A program made the position numbers and the translations under genes. A stretch of DNA of 64,000 bases from Acidobacteriota bacterium (GTDB lineage Bacteria > Acidobacteriota > Terriglobia > Acidiferrales > UBA7541). Below the pieces are notes generated by a model that saw only the letters and a program-made list of their open reading frames with translations, did no database searches and was not told where the DNA came from. The stretch is from assembly GCA_013289955.1 (NCBI GenBank), contig JABCYZ010000005.1:1-64000 (forward strand). The letters run 5' to 3'. Positions 62,378-64,000 of this stretch are shown here, piece after piece (position 1 is the first letter of the stretch; each line of letters starts with the position of its first letter).

Positions 62378-64000
62378 ATGAGGGGCGAGTGGAAAGCAGC
62401 CGGCAAGAAAAGAAGGAGGGCACTCCGCCTGGGGAGATTCTGCCATCTGGGCCTCGGGGCCGGCCGGATTCTTGTGCCCCTTTGGGTGGCCATCCTCTCG
62501 GCGATTCCCGCGTGGCCGCAGGAGCCACCTGCTGACCTGACGAAAGTGAATATCGAGGATTTGATGAATATCGATGTGACTTCGGTTTCGAAGAAAGACC
62601 AGAAGCTGTCGCAGGTGGCTTCGGCGATTTTTGTCATTACCCAGGAGGACATTCGCCGGTCGGGTGCGGCAAATATTCCTGACCTGTTGCGCATGGTTCC
62701 GGGGATGAACGTGGCCCAAATCAATGCCAACACCTGGGCCATCAGCGCGCGCGGATTAAATGGGGAGTTCGCGAGCGAATTGCTGGTGATGGTGGACGGG
62801 AGGGCAGTCTATACACCAACGACCGGAGGGGTGTTCTGGGACGTGCTGGATTTTCCCCTTGAGGACATCGAAAGGATCGAAGTCATCCGTGGCCCGGGCG
62901 GCTCGGTCTGGGGTGCGAACGCCGTGAACGGCGTCATCAACATCCTGACGAAAAAAGCCAGCGAAACCAAAGGGGCCATGCTCGTAGCGGGAGGAGGCAA
63001 CCTCGACCAGGGATTTCTGACAGCGCAGTACGGCGGCAGCGTGGGAAAGAAGTTCGACTACCGGGTTTATTCCAAGTATCTGAACCAGGACCATATGCCG
63101 GGTCTTACGGGCCAAGACGGTGGAGATGGCTGGCGCATGCTGCGCGGCGGTTTTCGGGCGGACGGCGCTCTCTCCTCGAAGGATAGTCTGACCATTCAAG
63201 GAGATATGTACACCGGCACGGAAAATGATCCCACGACGACTCTTCCCTCGATCACCTCACCCGGTCTTATCAACACCGAGATTCCGGTAGCTCTTTCAGG
63301 CGGATTTATCCAGTCCATCTGGGATCACACTTTTTCGGCGCGTTCTGAAACGACGCTGATGATTTCCTATACCGACTATAAGCGCGAAGACCAACTGCGC
63401 GAGAGCCGGGGGACACTCAATGTCGACTTCCAGCACCACATTTCCTGGGGCCGACGGCAAGATTTCGTGTGGGGGCTGGGATTTTGGTATTCGGACTCGC
63501 ACTCCGATGGGAATCTCTTTGTTTCTCTGAATCCGAATAGCCTTGGATCGGATTCCTTCAATTCCTTTGTTCAAGACGAAATTACGCTGATTCCAAACCG
63601 TTTCCTTCTGACGGTTGGAACGAAGCTGGAGCACAACTATTACACCGGCTTCGCGCTCATGCCGAGCGCGCGGGCAACCTACGAATTCGACCCGCACAAC
63701 ATGATGTGGGCGGCCGTCTCGAGGGCGGAACGGACGCCGGACGCGACGGACGCGTCGATCCGCCTCGATGTAGCAGGATTCCCCGGGCCGGGAGGGACTC
63801 CTGTCCTCGTCAGTGTTCTCGGAAATCCTCAGTTCAAGAATGAAGGATTGATTGCCTACGAATTAGGATATCGAACGACCATCGGTAAGCGCCTCTCGCT
63901 CGATCTCGCCGCCTATTACAATCAGTACGACAATCAGCAATCCATCGAGCCTTCCGCGCCTTTCTTCGAGCCGACTCCCGCTCCAGCACACCTGGTTTTA
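62378..64000 (+). CDS. TonB-dependent receptor, second of the pair (cut by window end)
   Basis: The first 541 codons of an outer-membrane receptor that runs beyond the window. It starts MRGEWKAAGKKRRRALRLGR, then a signal segment ending IPAWPQ. The motif DLTKVNIEDLMNIDVTSVSK and plug sequences IFVITQEDIRRSGAANIPDL and EVIRGPGGSVWGANAV closely match the previous gene, so the two are paralogues from a tandem duplication. The barrel part differs more than the plug, suggesting different ligands. It follows 47 bp behind the first receptor with GGAAGGAAG in front of the ATG, so they are probably co-transcribed. Confidence 0.92.
   Translation, partial: MRGEWKAAGKKRRRALRLGRFCHLGLGAGRILVPLWVAILSAIPAWPQEPPADLTKVNIEDLMNIDVTSVSKKDQKLSQVASAIFVITQEDIRRSGAANIPDLLRMVPGMNVAQINANTWAISARGLNGEFASELLVMVDGRAVYTPTTGGVFWDVLDFPLEDIERIEVIRGPGGSVWGANAVNGVINILTKKASETKGAMLVAGGGNLDQGFLTAQYGGSVGKKFDYRVYSKYLNQDHMPGLTGQDGGDGWRMLRGGFRADGALSSKDSLTIQGDMYTGTENDPTTTLPSITSPGLINTEIPVALSGGFIQSIWDHTFSARSETTLMISYTDYKREDQLRESRGTLNVDFQHHISWGRRQDFVWGLGFWYSDSHSDGNLFVSLNPNSLGSDSFNSFVQDEITLIPNRFLLTVGTKLEHNYYTGFALMPSARATYEFDPHNMMWAAVSRAERTPDATDASIRLDVAGFPGPGGTPVLVSVLGNPQFKNEGLIAYELGYRTTIGKRLSLDLAAYYNQYDNQQSIEPSAPFFEPTPAPAHLVL

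Overview
The window is about 60% GC bacterial chromosome and most likely comes from an Acidobacteriota (Terriglobia-like) genome. The best evidence is four copies of the large orphan MacB/FtsX-type permease that the TIGRFAM collection calls ADOP (acidobacterial duplicated orphan permease). They sit in two clusters, each led by the matching short PadR regulator. An S53 protease with Ig-like repeats, stand-alone TonB-dependent receptors opening with a DLTKV-x-IEDLMN motif, and many small secreted or envelope proteins point the same way. No phage genes, transposases or CRISPR arrays were seen.

Layout. 1-1.6 kb: 5' end of a 23S rRNA gene on the minus strand with a boxA-bearing leader. No 16S or spacer tRNA lies next to it; instead a promoter-terminator pair brackets a roughly 200-nt candidate small RNA. 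1.6-8.2 kb: small metabolic and hypothetical genes, an ECF sigma factor with a membrane partner, then an exported amidohydrolase and a GH140-like glycosidase that share an upstream sequence element. 8.9-17.5 kb: a tiny membrane protein and a PadR-ADOP-ADOP-ADOP operon. 17.6-26.5 kb: M16 protease, HExxH protein, APC transporter with a USP-like tail, urate-oxidase-N-like membrane protein and an OmpA-family protein, all minus. 26.7-31.4 kb: DHA2 exporter and a second PadR-ADOP pair. 31.6-37.4 kb: DUF3309 protein, then a MerR regulator and an efflux operon (lipocalin-like protein, membrane-fusion adaptor, ATPase, two FtsX permeases); both have the same MerR-type dyad inside long-spacer promoters. 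37.4-50.2 kb: tRNA-Leu(CAG), a PIG-L deacetylase and amino-acid permease, TPR and PD40 proteins, glpX, a pair of related small proteins and a PhyH-type dioxygenase. 50.4-54.1 kb: S53 protease and DUF3089 hydrolase, converging on a perfect bidirectional terminator. 54.3-57.2 kb: a degenerate array of roughly 74-bp tandem repeats, then a BlaI repressor and a BlaR1-like M56 protease whose C-terminus is a shortened membrane-fusion adaptor. 57.3-64 kb: DUF711 protein, glutaryl-CoA dehydrogenase-like enzyme and two tandem TonB-dependent receptors, the last cut by the window edge.

The window is dominated by envelope stress, export and extracellular degradation. The most unusual items are the BlaI/M56-adaptor fusion, the tandem repeat array in front of it, the duplicated MerR operator around the efflux operon, the shared element upstream of the GH140 and amidohydrolase genes, and the candidate RNA beside the separate 23S gene. 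Functions are read from sequence motifs without database searches.
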